NCBI RefSeq assembly: GCF_012939955.1
Contig: NZ_SPMY01000011.1
Location: 1 to 64,000 of the forward strand
DNA length: 64,000 bases
Source: Candidatus Accumulibacter phosphatis
GTDB lineage: Bacteria > Pseudomonadota > Gammaproteobacteria > Burkholderiales > Rhodocyclaceae
Reading direction: 5' to 3'
Positions within the stretch are counted from its first letter, which is position 1, and every line of letters starts with the position of its first letter. Below the pieces are notes generated by a model. It ran no database searches. It saw only the letters and a program-made list of their open reading frames with translations, and was not told the origin of the DNA. Positions 14,263 to 24,306 of the stretch are shown piece after piece. The translations under genes and the position numbers were made by a program.

Positions 14263-15520
14263 TTACTTCTCGGAGAGTGCGGCGACGCCCGGCAGGACCT
14301 TGCCTTCGAGGTATTCGAGCGAAGCCCCGCCACCGGTCGAGGTGTGCGTGACTTTCTTCTCGGCGCCATATTTCTTGGCCGCGGTGGCGGTGTCGCCACC
14401 ACCGATCACGGTCGTCGCCCCTTTGGCCGTCGCCTCGACAATGGCGTCTGCCATCGCCTTGGTGCCGGCTTCGAAGTTGGGAAATTCGAAAACGCCCGCC
14501 GGGCCGTTCCAGATGATGGTTTTGGCGTTCAGGATGGCGTCGGTAAACACCTTCGTCGATTCAACTCCGCAATCAAGCCCCAGCCAGCCATCGGGAATCC
14601 CATCGACATCGCTGGCGACACCGGTGTTGGCATCGGCGGCGAACTTGTCGGCGATGACGAAATCGCTTGGCAGCAGAATCTGCTTGCCGTTGGCTTTCGC
14701 CTTGGCCATCAGCTCCGGGACCAGCTTGGCACCCTCCTCGTCGAACAGCGAGTTGCCGATCGGCATCCCGGAAATCACTTTCTTGAAGGTAAACGCCATG
14801 CCGCCGCCGATGATGATCTGGTCGGCCTTGTCGAGCAGGTTGTTGATCAGCTGGATCTTGTCGGCCACCTTGGCGCCACCGAGGATCGCCAGCAACGGCC
14901 GTTGGGGGGGATTCGAGAACTGCCGAGAAGGCCGCCAGTTCCTTGTTCATGAGATAACCCGCCGCACGCTGCGGCAGCTGCACGCCGGTCATCGACGAGT
15001 GATCGCGGTGGGCGGTACCAAAGGCGTCGTTGATATAGACGTCGGCAAGCCGGGTCAGCGATGCACGGAAGGCCTTGACCTTCTCGGGATCGGCCTTGAT
15101 CTTGCTGACGCTGCCGTCGGCCGCCTGGACGGTGCCCTTGCCTTCTTCCTCGATGTGGAAGCGCAGGTTCTCGAGCAGAATGACTTCGCCGGGCTTGATG
15201 CTGGCGCAGGCGGCTTCGACGTCAGGGCCGACACAGTCCGAAAGAAAGCTCACCGGGCGGCCGAGCAGCCCCTCCAGTGCGGTGGCTACGGGCTGCAGGC
15301 TGAATTGCGGCATGGCCTTGCCGTCCGGACGGCCAAGGTGCGACATCAGAATGACCGCGGCGCCCTTGTCCAAAGCCGACTGGATCGTCGGTAGCGCGGC
15401 TTCGATGCGCTTGGTATTGGTGATCGCTCCGGTCACCTTGTCCTGTGGGACGTTGAAATCGACGCGGATGAGTACGCGTTTGCCGTCAAGGGCGAGATCT
15501 TCGATGAACAATTTGGACAT
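14263..15520 (-). pseudogene. pgk: Phosphoglycerate kinase, split by an extra base in a C7 run (probably intact in reality)
   Basis: This glycolytic/gluconeogenic kinase transfers phosphate between 1,3-bisphosphoglycerate and ADP. The N-terminal half ([28 protein letters not shown]) is in one frame and the C-terminal nucleotide-binding half ([43 protein letters not shown]) in another. The break is at the G7 run of the plus strand near 14906-14912. Six instead of seven bases gives [13 protein letters not shown] and a 418-residue protein, with the insertion near residue 125-150 seen in longer PGKs. As pgk is essential, a sequence error is the likely cause. Confidence 0.93.
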
Positions 15521-15848
15521 GTTTTCCTCGAGAAAGAGTGTTGCTGGATTAGAGGCGGACTACGAATCGAAAATGGCAGGGTGTCTCGGTTGCGGCCACA
15601 AAACGCCCCCTCAACAGGGCACCCATGCGCCACTGCGTTGAGAACCTGGAACATCGGGGAAAGCGTTTTAACCACGCAGACGAAGTATCCTTGGCGCCGC
15701 TGCCGGAGTCAAATGCCTTTCGGCGATTGGCGCGAGCAGTCACGCGGATAGCGCGGCATGGTTTTCTTCTCGCGCCGAAAAGGGCGCCGGTCGTCGCCAC
15801 TTTTATGTAGTTACAGTGACACAATGACTTGAACAAGACAACAAGCGC

Positions 15849-17612
15849 TCAGCCAGCGGGCAAATCCTCGCTGGCGCTGCTGCCCGCCTTGACCACCAGG
15901 ATGTCTTCCATCACCAGATACTCGAGATCCGAGCCGAAGAACATATTCAAGGCGTCGGTCGGCGAACAGATCATCGCTTCGCCGCGGCGGTTGAGCGAGG
16001 TGTTGAGAACGACGCCGTTGCCGGTCAGTTTTTCGAGTTCGAGCATCAGGTCGTAATAGCGCGGATTGAATTCGCGTTGCAGTACCTGCGCCCGCGAGCT
16101 GCCGTCTTCGTGCACCACTTCCGGAACGCGTTCCTGCCAGCCTTCGGCAACCTTGAAAGTGAAGGTCATGAAAGGGGCCGGGTGATCGCTGCCGAGCATC
16201 TGCGGAGCGACCGTATCGAGCATGCTCGGGCAGAACGGACGCCAGCGCTCGCGGAACTTGATCTGCGCATTGATCCGGTCGGCAACGCCGGCAATGCTCG
16301 GGCAACCAAGGATCGAGCGGCCGCCAAGCGCACGCGGGCCAAACTCCATACGCCCCTGGAACCAGGCCACCGGGTTGCCGGCCACCAGCAGCGCGGCAAT
16401 TTCCTGTGCCACGTCGCGCAGCCGCTGCCCTTGCGGTTTTTCCGGATGGCGAGCACAGGCGGCAAGAACGTCTTCGTTGCTGTACGCCGGGCCGAGAAAG
16501 ACATGCGCCATTTTTTCGATCGGCACGCCGCGCTGCACCGAGACGTAGCCCGCAGCGCCGACGGCAGTCCCGGCATCGCCCGAAGCCGGCTGCACGAACA
16601 GTTCCTTGACGTCCGCGCGGGCGATGATCTTCTGGTTGAGCTTGACGTTCAGTGCGCCACCACCGGAGAAAGCGAGCCGACCGGTTTCGCGCAGAATGTC
16701 GCCCAGGTAATGCTCGATCATCTGCAGCGACAGATCCTCGAACAGCTTCTGCATGCTCGCCGCGTAGTGGATATAGGGATCGTCGGCGCTGTCGCCGGCC
16801 CGCTTCGGGCCCAGCCACTCGATCAGCTTCGGCGAGAAGTAGTAGCCTTTGCCCTGCTCCTTGTAGCGGCGAAAACCGATCACATTGGCGTAGTCGGTGT
16901 TGACCGTCAGTTCGCCATTCTCGAACTTTGCCAGACGCGAGAAATCGTAGCGATCGGGGTCGCCATACGGGGCCATGCCCATCACCTTGTACTCGCCGTC
17001 CAGCATCTCGAAACCGAGATACTCGGTCAAGGCGCCGTACAGTCCGCCCAGCGAATCGGGGTCGTAGAACTCCTTGATCTTGTGAATTCTGCCGTTTTCG
17101 CCGTAACCGAAGAAAGTGGTCGCGTACTCGCCCTTGCCGTCGATGCCGAGGATCGCCGTCTTCTCCTTGAAACCCGAGCAATGGTAGGCGCTGGACGCAT
17201 GCGCCAGGTGGTGCTCGACGGGCACGATTTCGGTCGTCTTGAGATCAAAACCGAGCTGCAGCAGACACCATTCGATGCGTTTTCGATAGCGGAAGAAACG
17301 CCGGTTGCCGGTCAGGAGGGCGTCCAGCGCCCGATCCGGCGCATACCAGTAGCGTTTGGCATAGTGCCAGCGGGCGCCTTCGGCGAGGCTGATCGGCGCA
17401 AAAGGAATGGCCACCGCGTCGACCTCGGCCGGCTTGATGCCGGCAAATTCCAGGCAGAACTTCGCCGCTTCGTAGGGCATGCGATTCTTGGCGTGCTTGT
17501 CGCGGACGAAGCGCTCCTCTTCCGCTGCGGCAACGAGCTTGCCATCGATGTACAGCGCGGCCGAAGGATCGTGGGTCAGCGCGCCGGAAAGTCCGAGTAG
17601 GATCAGTGCCAA
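15849..17612 (-). CDS. NodU/CmcH-family carbamoyltransferase
   Basis: This 587-residue enzyme transfers a carbamoyl group from carbamoyl phosphate, via an adenylate, to a sugar or other hydroxyl acceptor that cannot be named here. N-terminal ASKHA-like domain: AAAEEERFVRDKH, the metal-binding VEHHLAHASSAYH and GIDGKGEYATT. C-terminal half: FSGGGALNVKLNQKI, ASGDAGTAVGAA, FQGRMEFGPRALGGRSIL and VLNTSLNRRGEAM. The start is TTG (17612), which aligns with the family N-terminus MALILLGLSGALTHDPSAAL. Such genes often belong to polysaccharide or secondary-metabolite clusters, but no partner genes are adjacent. Confidence 0.9.
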   Translation of the reverse strand: MALILLGLSGALTHDPSAALYIDGKLVAAAEEERFVRDKHAKNRMPYEAAKFCLEFAGIKPAEVDAVAIPFAPISLAEGARWHYAKRYWYAPDRALDALLTGNRRFFRYRKRIEWCLLQLGFDLKTTEIVPVEHHLAHASSAYHCSGFKEKTAILGIDGKGEYATTFFGYGENGRIHKIKEFYDPDSLGGLYGALTEYLGFEMLDGEYKVMGMAPYGDPDRYDFSRLAKFENGELTVNTDYANVIGFRRYKEQGKGYYFSPKLIEWLGPKRAGDSADDPYIHYAASMQKLFEDLSLQMIEHYLGDILRETGRLAFSGGGALNVKLNQKIIARADVKELFVQPASGDAGTAVGAAGYVSVQRGVPIEKMAHVFLGPAYSNEDVLAACARHPEKPQGQRLRDVAQEIAALLVAGNPVAWFQGRMEFGPRALGGRSILGCPSIAGVADRINAQIKFRERWRPFCPSMLDTVAPQMLGSDHPAPFMTFTFKVAEGWQERVPEVVHEDGSSRAQVLQREFNPRYYDLMLELEKLTGNGVVLNTSLNRRGEAMICSPTDALNMFFGSDLEYLVMEDILVVKAGSSASEDLPAG

Positions 17613-17747
17613 AGTCGAGGTCTCACAGAGTCACACGTCGGGTCCCGCTAGCCAACTGGCCGCTGCGGACCGACGAAAGCGCCGAGTATACCTGCTGCAA
17701 TGCCCCGCACGCGGAAGCAAGGACGCGACATCGCCCGGACGGTCTGC

Positions 17748-18251
17748 TCAGGCAGTGACGGGAAGGCGCGCCAGATAGTCCTGATGCACGGCCAGGCTGA
17801 GCGCATTGGGGCGCAGCGCCTTGACCACCGCCAGCGCATCCTCTTTGGCGTAGCCGCGTTCGACGAGGATCTGCGCCGCCATCAGGCCGGTCCGGCCTGA
17901 GCCGCCCTTGCAATGCACGACAATCCGCTTGCCGGCGTCGAGCAATTGATGGACGGCTGCCCCTTGCAGCTTCCAGGCGGCGGCAAAATCTTCTGCCGGC
18001 GCGTGGTCGTCCGCGATCGGCAGGTGAAACCATTGCAGCCCGTTTTGCGCGCACAGCGCCGGCAGGTCGCTCACCGCATTGCTCGCCATTTCGGCATCCT
18101 GCATCAAGGTGATCACGGCGCTGGCGCCGGCCGCCTTGAGTTGCTTGAGCGCGGTCTCGGTGTCAAGTTCTTTGGTCCCCGGACAAGGGGTCAATATCAG
18201 ACCACCGGCAGGCGCTGCCAAGGGCAACAGATCGGATGGATGGCTAGGCAT
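17748..18251 (-). CDS. Dual-specificity/tyrosine phosphatase family protein
   Basis: This 167-residue protein carries the cysteine phosphatase signature VHCKGGSGRTG (C-x5-R with an acidic Asp in IADDHAP upstream as general acid). It resembles CDKN3/kinase-associated phosphatase-like bacterial enzymes. I chose ATG 18251 (MPSHPSDLLPL) because AAGGAA lies 6 bases before it. The upstream extension has no support. The substrate is unknown. Confidence 0.85.
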   Translation of the reverse strand: MPSHPSDLLPLAAPAGGLILTPCPGTKELDTETALKQLKAAGASAVITLMQDAEMASNAVSDLPALCAQNGLQWFHLPIADDHAPAEDFAAAWKLQGAAVHQLLDAGKRIVVHCKGGSGRTGLMAAQILVERGYAKEDALAVVKALRPNALSLAVHQDYLARLPVTA

Positions 18252-18400
18252 GGGGTTCCTTTGCTGGCTGGACAATGCCGCCAGTCTACAGCTGATTGTC
18301 GCTGAGCTGAAGCGAAGAGATTTGCTCACTTGTTGACGACTTGTCGGCCCATTTGTACCTTGCACGGCGCAAGCTACGCCGAGCTAACGCTCATGACAAT

Positions 18401-18587
18401 CGAGACACCCCAGATCATGAAGGTCATGACCGTTTCCCTCCACTTGCAGTGCGCATTCCGGCTTGCACGCCGGAATCGTTCGCCGAGCGGGGAGCATGCT
18501 CCCCGAATTCCCCGCCTCACCCCCCCGGCCCTTCTCCCGCAAGGGAGAAGGGAGTTTCGTGAGTCGCTTGCGCGACTTTCACATTAA
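18401..18587 (+). repeat. Dispersed hairpin repeat (family A) with an inserted double hairpin
   Basis: The outer parts match the other copies (GACACCCCAGATCATGAAGG to GCGCGACTTTCACATTAA). About 70 extra bases in the middle hold two further perfect stems: ATTCCGGC/GCCGGAAT (18454-18475) and CGGGGAGCATGCTCCCCG (18488-18505). Confidence 0.8.
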
Positions 18588-18629
18588 AGTCCGCGGTCCG
18601 ACTCACGTTCTGAAACGAAGGAAAAAGTG

Positions 18630-19418
18630 ATGCCCAAATTTGCCGCCAACCTGACCATGATGTTCAACGAAGTCCCCTTCCCGCAGCGCTTCGCCGCCGC
18701 GGCCAGGGCCGGCTTCCGTGCCGTCGAGTTTCTCTTCCCATACGACCATCGCCCCGCCGAGGTGGCCGGGTGGTTGCGGGAGAACGAGCTCGCAAGCGCT
18801 CTCTTCAACCTGCCGCCGGGCGACTGGGCCGGCGGCGAACGCGGGCTGGCTGCCTTGCCGGGTCGCGAAGCAGATTTCCGCGCCAGCGTCGCCCGTGCGC
18901 TGGAGTACGCATTGGCCATGGGCACCCCCCGGATGCACGCGATGGCCGGTTTGCTACCGGCGCATGCCGACCAGGCATACCGGGCAGCCTGCCGTGAGAC
19001 CTACCTCGAAAACCTGGCCTATGCCGCGCGGGAATTGGCAAGGCATGGGCGGACGTTACTGATCGAGCCGATCAACGGGCGCGACATGCCCGGCTACTTC
19101 CTCGCCAGCCAGGCCGAAGGGCACGCCATCCGCGCGGCAGTGAACGAGGCGAACCTCAAGGTGCAGATGGACTTCTACCATGCGCAGATCGTCGAGGGCG
19201 ATCTTGCCACCACCTTCAGAAAGCACTTCGCCGGCATTGGCCACGTGCAGATCGCCAGCGTCCCGGCCCGCCACGAACCGGACGACGGTGAAGTCAATTA
19301 TCCCTACCTCTTCAGGCTACTCGACGAGCTCGGTTACGACGGCTGGGTGGGCTGCGAATATCGACCGCGAGGCAAGACGGAAGATGGCCTGGCTTGGTTG
19401 CGGGCCGCGCTTCGATAA
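18630..19418 (+). CDS. hyi: Hydroxypyruvate isomerase (TIM-barrel sugar isomerase)
   Basis: This 262-residue protein begins [20 protein letters not shown], characteristic of Hyi/OtnI, which converts hydroxypyruvate to tartronate semialdehyde or a related keto sugar. Conserved acids that bind metal in this xylose-isomerase-like family are seen in [42 protein letters not shown] and GCEYRP. ATG 18630 is preferred over GTG 18627 given AAGGAAAAA upstream. No glyoxylate-pathway partner is adjacent, so the physiological role is inferred only. Confidence 0.9.
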   Translation: MPKFAANLTMMFNEVPFPQRFAAAARAGFRAVEFLFPYDHRPAEVAGWLRENELASALFNLPPGDWAGGERGLAALPGREADFRASVARALEYALAMGTPRMHAMAGLLPAHADQAYRAACRETYLENLAYAARELARHGRTLLIEPINGRDMPGYFLASQAEGHAIRAAVNEANLKVQMDFYHAQIVEGDLATTFRKHFAGIGHVQIASVPARHEPDDGEVNYPYLFRLLDELGYDGWVGCEYRPRGKTEDGLAWLRAALR

Positions 19419-19742
19419 GCCGACGAGGAATCCCCATGGCGATCGTGGCTACCGGGGATGGCGTTTTGGCTAGCATCGTCCACGCCTGTGTCGAGGACCA
19501 CCAGCCAGCGTCCACGACATCGCCCAACTAGCGGATAAACGGCGTAGCCAGCGCAGGAAACACGCCACCAGCTTGCAGCGCGCCTGGACGATAGGGGCAA
19601 AAAAAACCAGGGGAAAAACCGGGGGGGGGTGGGAGCGCGGCCAAGCGCGCCCCCCACCTTGCTGCAAACTACTCCGCCTCGCCGGGCGGGCCAGTCAGAC
19701 TACGCCACGCCGTTGCTGGCGTGGCGCGAACTGCGACAGGAC
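19419..19742. other. Gene-free interval (324 bp)
   Basis: No recognisable gene. It contains two homopolymer-rich patches (an A8 run near 19600 and a G9 run near 19621) just downstream of the convergent hyi and phaC genes. No convincing terminator was found by eye. Confidence 0.4.
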
Positions 19743-20849
19743 TCAAGCGTTGCGCTCGCGCATCCACTTGCCAACCGTCGGCGCCAGCACCTTCTGCGAC
19801 AGGCCGCCGGTGTAGATACCGATGTGGCCGGTGGCGATGGCGAACTCCGTGTAGTCCTTGCTGCCGACATGCTTGCCAAGGGCAACCGTGCACGGTGGCG
19901 GCACGATATGGTCCTTCTCGGCGAAGATGTTGAGGATCGGGATGGTGAGATTCTTGAGATCGACCTTGCGACCGCCGATCTCGAGGTCACCCTTGACCAA
20001 CTTGTTGCCCTTGAGGAAGTCGCGGACGAACTCCTTGAACATCTGACCACCAGCATCGGGCCCACCGAACAGCCACTTTTCCATGCGCAGGAAATTCTGC
20101 ACAGCCTGGCGATCGTCGAGGATATCGATCACGTCGGCGTACTTGCCGTAGTTCAGGATGAATGGAGAGGCCATCATGAACGACTCGTTGAGTACCGTGG
20201 CCGGCACGTTGCCATGCACAGCCACCATCTGCTCGACGTCGGCCTCGGCGCCCATGGTGAACATCAGGCCCTCGTGTGGCTTGTGATTCGCCTTGTAGGC
20301 GTCGAAGTCAATAGGCGTAACGGTCAGGACCAGATGGCTGATCTTGTCCGGGTTGAGCGTCGCATAGGTGGTTGACATGGCGCCACCCTGGCAGATCCCC
20401 AACAGGGCAATCCTGTCGACGCCGTGGTGCTGACGAATGAAGTCGACGGTGTCATCGAGGTAACCGTTGATGTAGTCGTCAATGGTCCTGAATTTGTCGA
20501 CCTGACGCGGGTAGCCCCAGTTGTTGAGGTAGACGTCAATACCCTGGTTCAGCAAATTGCGGACCAGTGAGCGATCCGGTTGCAGGTCGGCCACTTCGTA
20601 GCCGTTGATCAGCGGCGGCACGATGAGCAGCGGCGTCTTCATGATCTTCGCCTGCTCGACGAGCGCGTGGTAATGGTAAACCTCGATCCCGTCCTGCTCG
20701 AAGATAACGTCCTTCGGCGTGCTGCCGATGTCGATATCGTCGTCGGTCATCTTGGTGAGATTGCTGATGCCCTTGGTGAGCTTCGCGTTCAGGGCGGCGG
20801 TTTCCGCGGCGATGTCGGCGGGAAGAATCTGTATTGGGAAAGAAAACAT
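19743..20849 (-). CDS. phaC: Class III poly(3-hydroxyalkanoate) synthase, PhaC subunit
   Basis: This 368-residue catalytic subunit polymerises 3-hydroxyacyl-CoA into PHA granules. The size and sequence fit class III (PhaEC) enzymes rather than the ~600-residue class I. The lipase-like box GICQGG holds the nucleophile C153. D313 (AEKDHIVPP) and H342 (TGHIGIYTG) complete the triad. AGGAGGA precedes ATG 20849. It follows phaE on the same strand with a 68-base gap, so they form one transcription unit. Confidence 0.95.
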   Translation of the reverse strand: MFSFPIQILPADIAAETAALNAKLTKGISNLTKMTDDDIDIGSTPKDVIFEQDGIEVYHYHALVEQAKIMKTPLLIVPPLINGYEVADLQPDRSLVRNLLNQGIDVYLNNWGYPRQVDKFRTIDDYINGYLDDTVDFIRQHHGVDRIALLGICQGGAMSTTYATLNPDKISHLVLTVTPIDFDAYKANHKPHEGLMFTMGAEADVEQMVAVHGNVPATVLNESFMMASPFILNYGKYADVIDILDDRQAVQNFLRMEKWLFGGPDAGGQMFKEFVRDFLKGNKLVKGDLEIGGRKVDLKNLTIPILNIFAEKDHIVPPPCTVALGKHVGSKDYTEFAIATGHIGIYTGGLSQKVLAPTVGKWMRERNA

Positions 20850-20917
20850 AGGGGTAGCGTCCTCCTAAAAGTCTATTAGCTTGTCAGCCGGATCAACAAG
20901 GGTCGGGCGGGCTCTGC

Positions 20918-21979
20918 CTACTCGCTCTTGGCACGACGCGCCGCGGTAGTACGAGCGGCAGGCTTGGCTGCTGCTGTTGCGGGAGGCAAGGACTTCTTGA
21001 GCAGGCGGACCTCTCTCTTCAGGTCGTGGATCACCTGGTAGGTTTCGTCCAGCTCGCTGCGAGTGGGCATATCCAGGCCGCGGAAGATGTCCTCGACGAC
21101 AGCGCGCTGCGCCAGCTTGAACGCATGCTGAGCCTTGGTGAAATCGTTTTGCGTGTCGAGGAATTCCTGCTTGTTGAAGGTCACCAGCAGCGACTTGTCT
21201 GCGGTGCGATACCAGAGACTCATCAGCTGGCGTACGGCCGTGATCTTGTCGCCTTTGGCAGCAACCTTGCCAAGCTCATCGACGGTCGCTTCGACGGCCG
21301 TGGCAAGCGCCTCGGCGAAGCGCTTGTGAAACGCCAGGCTGGTCTTGCGCAGATCAACGACCGCGTCGACCAGCCGCAAGGTTTTGGCGTGCTTCTCGCG
21401 CGATGCGCCAAAGAGGGGGATCTGACCGACGCCGGGGACATCGCCTTCCATCGACAGCAGACGATTGAGACCCGACGTGCCACCGAGCATCGCTTCGCCA
21501 ACGTGCCCCGACGAGGCCGCCTGCATCAGAAAGGACAGCCAGGGACCAAACGCATCGGGCATATCCTTGCTCATCGTCCCGGCAAGATCGCCGAGGTGAG
21601 AACTCATACCCATGCTGCGCTGGAGCATGGCAGTCGATTCCTTGGCCCAGTTATCGGCAAAACCCTTGAGGTCGGGACGCCAATCCTTGTTGGCCTCAAG
21701 GTTCGGTGCCACAACCTTCATCGACCGGAAAAAGAAATCCATTACCCGGGTCATTGCGGTCTGGCTGCCGGCCATGCGCTCCATAAGCATCTTCGCCGCA
21801 TCATTGCTACCCTTGGTAGCCGCTTCAACGCCTTTCTTCACTGCTTCAACGGGGCTTGCCGTAGCGCCGCCTGGGAGATTCTGCAGCATCCCGGCCCAGT
21901 CGCTCATCATGCGCTTCTGCATATCAGCCCAAGCGTTGACGACGCCGCCTAGTTGCTCATTCGGATTATTACTTTCCAC
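20918..21979 (-). CDS. phaE: Class III PHA synthase, PhaE subunit
   Basis: This 353-residue partner is required by the class III PhaC. Typical features are a helical protein with DWAGMLQNLPGG near the N-terminus, a W-x-x-D-x-K-x-F motif region and a C-terminal heptad-like stretch (ELDETYQVIHDLKREVRLLKKSL), then an Ala/Lys-rich tail (PPATAAAKPAARTTAARRAKSE) resembling nucleoid-protein tails. The start is GTG (21979) with GGAG nine bases upstream. A strong hairpin separates it from the MaoC gene upstream, so phaE may have its own promoter. Confidence 0.9.
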   Translation of the reverse strand: MESNNPNEQLGGVVNAWADMQKRMMSDWAGMLQNLPGGATASPVEAVKKGVEAATKGSNDAAKMLMERMAGSQTAMTRVMDFFFRSMKVVAPNLEANKDWRPDLKGFADNWAKESTAMLQRSMGMSSHLGDLAGTMSKDMPDAFGPWLSFLMQAASSGHVGEAMLGGTSGLNRLLSMEGDVPGVGQIPLFGASREKHAKTLRLVDAVVDLRKTSLAFHKRFAEALATAVEATVDELGKVAAKGDKITAVRQLMSLWYRTADKSLLVTFNKQEFLDTQNDFTKAQHAFKLAQRAVVEDIFRGLDMPTRSELDETYQVIHDLKREVRLLKKSLPPATAAAKPAARTTAARRAKSE

Positions 21980-22068
21980 TCGTTCGATCTCCTTCCAGTG
22001 TGTCGGACACGCCTACCGTGATGCCGGGCAAATGCCCATCGGTAGACAAGGTGCTCTACAACCAAACA

Positions 22069-22090
22069 GCGGCCGTCCGAAGACGGCCGC
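22069..22090. terminator. Perfect hairpin between the MaoC genes and phaE
   Basis: GCGGCCGTC (22069-22077) and GACGGCCGC (22082-22090) enclose a CGAA tetraloop. It lies 30 bases past the MaoC stop on the minus strand. No long T-run follows, so it may attenuate rather than end transcription. Confidence 0.6.
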
Positions 22091-22120
22091 GATCATGCAG
22101 TCGTACTGGCTAAAGCCTTG

Positions 22121-22540
22121 TCACGCCAGTGCCACCACCGCATCTGCCTTGTGCTTGGCCTCACCCTGCTCGTTGGCGCAGGTTAACTCGAGGCGTACAC
22201 ATTTCTCGCCGTTTTGTTCCAGCTTCTCGACGACTTTGCCGGTACAGACCATGCTTTCGCCGACCCAAGTGATCGCCGTGAAGCGCACCCCGAAAGTGCG
22301 GATCGCCTCCTGCGGCACCCATTGCGTCAGCAAGCGACCGAGGTAGGCCATGCCCAGCATGCCATGCGCAAAAACGTCCTTCATCCCGTTCGCGCGGACG
22401 TAGTCCTGGTCGAGGTGCAGGGGATGGTGATCGCCCGAGCCGGTCGCGTACAGCGCCAGGGTTAGACGAGACACCGGCTCCGTGGTGAACGAAGGGATCT
22501 CGTCGCCCACGTTGAGTGCATCAAAATTCGGTATTGTCAT
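22121..22540 (-). CDS. MaoC-like hot-dog dehydratase (R-specific enoyl-CoA hydratase type)
   Basis: This 139-residue hot-dog protein has the hydratase motif at GSGDHHPLHLDQDY, where the Asp and His act on enoyl-CoA. It is likely to hydrate trans-2-enoyl-CoA to (R)-3-hydroxyacyl-CoA, a PHA precursor. It lies 10 bases downstream of a second MaoC-family gene, and the two may work as a heterodimer, as in other split MaoC pairs. This pairing is an inference from spacing. Confidence 0.85.
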   Translation of the reverse strand: MTIPNFDALNVGDEIPSFTTEPVSRLTLALYATGSGDHHPLHLDQDYVRANGMKDVFAHGMLGMAYLGRLLTQWVPQEAIRTFGVRFTAITWVGESMVCTGKVVEKLEQNGEKCVRLELTCANEQGEAKHKADAVVALA

Positions 22541-22550
22541 CGACTTTCCC

Positions 22551-22991
22551 CTATGCCCTGATGACGATCACAGTGCGCAGATCGCACACCGCTTCGCCCT
22601 GCCGGCTGACCTTGACATCCTTGACGATGAACTGCAAGGCACCGTTCTTCTTGTCGTAGATATCCGTCACCTGGCCGTCAAAATCCAGCGTATCACCTGA
22701 ATAGACCGGCTTGTGATAGGTGAAAATCTGCTCGCCGTGGAGCATCTTGCCAAAGTCACAGCCCATGGTTGCGATGTAGTCGAAGGGCTCGTCCTTGTCC
22801 ATGTCCATGCAGAAAAAGAAAGTCGGAGGCACCAGCACGCCTGGCAGGCCGGCCTTCCTGGCCGCCGCTTCGTCAAAGTAGATGGGGTTCGTTTCACCCG
22901 TCGCCTTGGCGAACCACTTCAGTTGCCACGCCGTCGGGGTGACCGCGTGTGGCGGCACTTTCATGCCTATGTGTTTCTTGTCAATCAACAT
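22551..22991 (-). CDS. MaoC N-terminal-type (FAS1-like) dehydratase domain protein
   Basis: This 146-residue hot-dog domain starts MLIDKKHIGMKVPPHAVTPT. It carries the FAKATGETNPIYFDEAAARKAG and GVLVPPTFFFC segments typical of the N-terminal dehydratase half of MaoC proteins, which often lacks the full catalytic pair. GAGGAG precedes ATG 22991. It is co-transcribed with the partner MaoC gene downstream and the thiolase upstream. Confidence 0.85.
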   Translation of the reverse strand: MLIDKKHIGMKVPPHAVTPTAWQLKWFAKATGETNPIYFDEAAARKAGLPGVLVPPTFFFCMDMDKDEPFDYIATMGCDFGKMLHGEQIFTYHKPVYSGDTLDFDGQVTDIYDKKNGALQFIVKDVKVSRQGEAVCDLRTVIVIRA

Positions 22992-23057
22992 CTGCTTCAC
23001 TCCTCGCCCACCCCGCAAGCCAAGCTTACGGGGTGGGAATCCTCGTTGGCGACTCGA

Positions 23058-24239
23058 TCAGAGAACTTCGATGGCAATCGCTGTTGCTTCACCACCACCG
23101 GCGCAAAGGCCGGCGATACCGCGCTTGAGACCACGCGCCTTGAGCGCGTAGAGCAGCGTCACCAGAATCCGCGAACCGGTGGCGCCGATCGGATGACCGA
23201 GCGCGCACGCGCCACCGTTGACGTTGACCTTGTCACGCGACAGCTTGAGGTCGCGCATCGAGGCCATGGTCACCGCCGCGAAAGCTTCGTTGATCTCCCA
23301 GAGGTCAACATCCTCGGCCTGCCAACCGACTTTCTTGAGCAGGTTCTGGAAAGCAAACACCGGCGCCGTGGTGAACCACGACGGGTCGTGCGCAAAGGTC
23401 GAATGGCCGACGATGCGTGCCAGCGGCGTGACGCCGGCAGCCTTGGCATCCGATTCACGCATCATGACAAAGGCCGCTGCACCGTCGGAAATCGACGACG
23501 AGTTGGCCGGCGTGAGGCCACCGTCCTTCTTGAACACCGGCTTCAGCTTCGAGATCTTCGAGGCGTCGCACTTCATCGGCGTCTCGTCGGTATCGAAGAC
23601 CGTATCGCCACGGCGGGTGCTGACCGTAACCGGTGCGATTTCGTCCTTGAAGAGGCCGCTGGTGACGGCATTCTGCGCCAGAGTCACCGACTCGACAGCG
23701 AAAGCGTCCATCTCTTCACGCGTGAAGGCGTATTTGTCGACACACAGCTCGGCAAACGCACCCATCGGCTTGCCTTTTTCGTACGCGTCCTCAAGACCAT
23801 CGAGGAACATGTGGTCGTGCAGTACGCCATTGCCCAGCCGGTAGCCCGAACGGGCGGTGGTCAGGACGTGCGGTGCGTTGGTCATCGACTCCATACCGCC
23901 GGCAATGGCGATATTGACCGAACCGGCGAGCAGTTCGTCATGCGCGATCATGATCGTCTTTTGCGCCGAACTACACATCTTGGTCAAGGTGGTGCACGGC
24001 ACCGAGGTCGGCAAACCTGCGCCGAGAACGGCCTGGCGCGCCGGCGCCTGGCGCACACCGGCCATCAGGCAGCAGCCCATCAGGGCTTCGTCGATATCCT
24101 CGACCTTGACGCCCGACTGCTCGACGGCGGCCTTGATGGCGACGGCGCCGAGCTCGGGGGCGGTGACCGCCGAAAACTGGCCCTGGAAGGAACCGACGGG
24201 GGTGCGCTTGGCACCTACGATGACAACTGATTCACTCAT
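23058..24239 (-). CDS. phaA: Acetyl-CoA acetyltransferase (thiolase), PHA-linked
   Basis: This 393-residue thiolase condenses two acetyl-CoA (or propionyl-/acetyl-CoA) units, or runs the cleavage in beta-oxidation. Catalytic residues are C89 (LTKMCSSAQK), H349 (LGHPIGATG) and C379 (LCAGGGEA). AAAGGAG precedes ATG 24239. It sits between an SDR dehydrogenase and MaoC proteins upstream of phaEC, which points to a PHA-precursor role. The acetoacetyl-CoA reductase phaB proper is not present; the SDR may fill that place. Confidence 0.93.
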   Translation of the reverse strand: MSESVVIVGAKRTPVGSFQGQFSAVTAPELGAVAIKAAVEQSGVKVEDIDEALMGCCLMAGVRQAPARQAVLGAGLPTSVPCTTLTKMCSSAQKTIMIAHDELLAGSVNIAIAGGMESMTNAPHVLTTARSGYRLGNGVLHDHMFLDGLEDAYEKGKPMGAFAELCVDKYAFTREEMDAFAVESVTLAQNAVTSGLFKDEIAPVTVSTRRGDTVFDTDETPMKCDASKISKLKPVFKKDGGLTPANSSSISDGAAAFVMMRESDAKAAGVTPLARIVGHSTFAHDPSWFTTAPVFAFQNLLKKVGWQAEDVDLWEINEAFAAVTMASMRDLKLSRDKVNVNGGACALGHPIGATGSRILVTLLYALKARGLKRGIAGLCAGGGEATAIAIEVL

Positions 24240-24306
24240 GTAACACTCCTTTCATGCAATGGGTATTGGCGGTATGGCCAACGCAAAGTTCGCGGGTAGT
24301 CGGCGA

